Notes under the pieces: model-generated
What the model saw: only the letters and a program-made list of their open reading frames with translations
Told to the model about the DNA's origin: nothing
Databases searched by the model: none
Translations under genes and position numbers: made by a program
In this document: positions 63,089-64,000 of the stretch, in pieces
How positions within the stretch are numbered: position 1 is the stretch's first letter
Layout of the letters: each line of letters starts with the position of its first letter
From: Maritimibacter alkaliphilus
GTDB lineage: Bacteria; Pseudomonadota; Alphaproteobacteria; Rhodobacterales; Rhodobacteraceae
NCBI RefSeq assembly: GCF_019801605.1
Contig: NZ_JAHVIT010000002.1
Span: 1,116,001-1,180,000, forward strand
DNA: 64,000 nt
Reading direction: 5' to 3'

Positions 63089-63502
63089 ATGAAAACCCTC
63101 GCACTTGCCGCCGCCCTGACCACCGCCGTTGCAGGCGCCGCTTCGGCCGCCGAAAACGCGAACATCGACGTCACCGGCGCGACCTTCACCCCGGGTGAGA
63201 TCACGTTCCCGGAAGTGACCATCGACCAGCCCGGCTACCTCGTGGTTCACGAAGTCGTGGACGGCAAGCCCGTCGTGCCCGAGTCCGTTGGCCATATGCT
63301 GATCGAGGAAGGCACAACCGACGACGTGACCGTGCCGATCGAAGGTGGCGTGAAGAAGGGCGCCGACTACGTGGCGATGCTGCACTACGAGACCAACGGC
63401 AACACCACCTATGACTTCAAAGGTGGCGAGACGCTGGAAGATGGTCCGGCGATGGCCGCAAGCGGTGAGCCCATCGTTCAGGCCTTCAAGACCCCGATGT
63501 AA
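63089..63502 (+). CDS. Small exported protein, DUF7282-like
   Basis: 137 residues with a clear signal peptide (MKTLALAAALTTAVAGAASA, cleavage before AENANIDV). The mature part is an acidic beta-rich domain: VTIDQPGYLVVHEVVDGKPV, then ADYVAMLHYETNGNTTYDF. This cupredoxin-like pattern (QPGYLVVHE, YVAMLHYETN) resembles DUF7282, best known from haloarchaeal and some bacterial surface proteins. It lacks obvious copper-ligand Cys. The start follows TTGGAGGATATC. It is a single-gene unit with its own terminator. Confidence 0.8.
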   Translation: MKTLALAAALTTAVAGAASAAENANIDVTGATFTPGEITFPEVTIDQPGYLVVHEVVDGKPVVPESVGHMLIEEGTTDDVTVPIEGGVKKGADYVAMLHYETNGNTTYDFKGGETLEDGPAMAASGEPIVQAFKTPM

Positions 63503-63530
63503 GATCGGAGGCCTCCGGACGGAGCGCATC

Positions 63531-63557
63531 GGCCCCCTGCCTTGGCAGGGGGCCTTT
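63531..63557 (+). terminator. Rho-independent terminator after the DUF7282-like gene
   Basis: GGCCCCCTGCC / GGCAGGGGGCC around TT (the inner pairs probably open to form the loop), followed by TTTCC. Confidence 0.8.
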
Positions 63558-63627
63558 CCTGTGCGCGGGCAGGCTCTCTCTTTACGCAGGGGAAATTCGG
63601 CCTACCGTTTCCCTAGGAGCAGAGACC

Positions 63628-64000
63628 ATGGCCCGCTTCAGTCCCTATGCCGCAGCCCTGATGATCTGCCTGCCCGCGGCCGTCGCCGCGCAGGACCAGG
63701 CAGAGATCGAGGGCGTCATTTCCGACCAGCTCGGCGCCTTTGTCGCGGGGGATGTGCCCCGCGCCTGGACCCACGCCAGCCCGATGATCCAGAGCCTCTT
63801 CGGCTCGCCCGAGAATTTCGCCCGCATGGTGCGCGAGGGCTATCCCATGGTCTGGGCGCCCAAGCGCCATGACTTCCTCGACCTGCGGGAAGAGGGCGGG
63901 CGGCTCAAGCAACGGGTCATCGTGCGCGATGGCAGGGGCGCGGAATTCGCCCTCGATTACGACATGATCCGCACCCAGAGTGGCTGGAAGATCAACGGCG
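63628..64000 (+). CDS. DUF4864-like exported protein, 3' end outside window
   Basis: An open frame of 124 codons running off the right edge. It begins MARFSPYAAALMICLPAAVA with a signal peptide and cleavage near AQD. The mature part EIEGVISDQLGAFVAGDVPR, then AWTHASPMIQSLFGSPENFA and RMVREGYPMVWAPKRHDFLD, is the DUF4864 (NTF2-like) pattern. The start follows TAGGAGCAGAGACC. The family fold suggests a small periplasmic NTF2-like protein of unknown role; the last 20 or so residues are missing. Confidence 0.82.
   Translation, partial: MARFSPYAAALMICLPAAVAAQDQAEIEGVISDQLGAFVAGDVPRAWTHASPMIQSLFGSPENFARMVREGYPMVWAPKRHDFLDLREEGGRLKQRVIVRDGRGAEFALDYDMIRTQSGWKING

Overview
The window is high-GC, densely packed alphaproteobacterial DNA, most likely from a Rhodobacteraceae (Roseobacter-group or Paracoccus-like) chromosome. 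Evidence: the fixH-fixI-ccoS cbb3-oxidase assembly genes, a NepR/EcfG/PhyR general stress locus, class I lysyl-tRNA synthetase, an FeS-type bacterial photolyase/cryptochrome, NasT/NasS control of nitrate assimilation, and short intergenic repeats of a kind common in this family. No rRNA, tRNA, insertion sequence or CRISPR array was seen.

Layout. 1-2.8 kb: end of a cbb3 oxidase biogenesis operon. 2.9-13.7 kb: housekeeping genes (PLP amino acid decarboxylase, FeS photolyase with an overlapping SDR, DacC-type carboxypeptidase, HAD hydrolase, ClpS, RsmC-like methyltransferase, a non-canonical SDR, hemF). 13.9-19.5 kb: general stress response module (HWE/HisKA_2 kinase, EcfG, NepR, PhyR) with several matches to the EcfG promoter (GGAAC-N16/17-CGTT). 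These sit before nepR-ecfG, before a predicted ~90-nt C-rich small RNA, and before a small membrane protein followed by YihY. 19.5-23 kb: hemE, hemC, a secreted hypothetical protein and rppH. 23.1-34.7 kb: nitrate assimilation (nasT-nasS, a leader with tandem hairpins, nrtA-nrtB-nrtCD, nasB, nasA and a TrpD2/YbiB-like gene). No siroheme nitrite reductase lies in the window.

34.8-43.5 kb: the most unusual region. Four tightly coupled genes on the minus strand encode, in transcription order, a cytosolic subtilisin-like protein with Thr at the nucleophile position, a trypsin-like protease flanked by extra domains, a STAND-type P-loop NTPase, and a trypsin-like protease fused to a DNA/RNA non-specific endonuclease (NUC1). 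None has a recognisable signal peptide. I interpret it as an NTPase-controlled protease/nuclease conflict (possibly anti-phage or self-killing) system. This is inference from domain content.

43.7-64 kb: LysR plus glutaryl-CoA dehydrogenase, the rsfS-rlmH-gpmI-envC-ctpA cell-envelope/translation operon, an MscS channel, leuC-DUF308-leuD, a conserved-looking membrane protein, an EEP-family hydrolase, nadD, a Tat-type DacB, a TerB-like protein, class I lysS, a small exported DUF7282-like protein, and a truncated DUF4864-like gene at the right edge.
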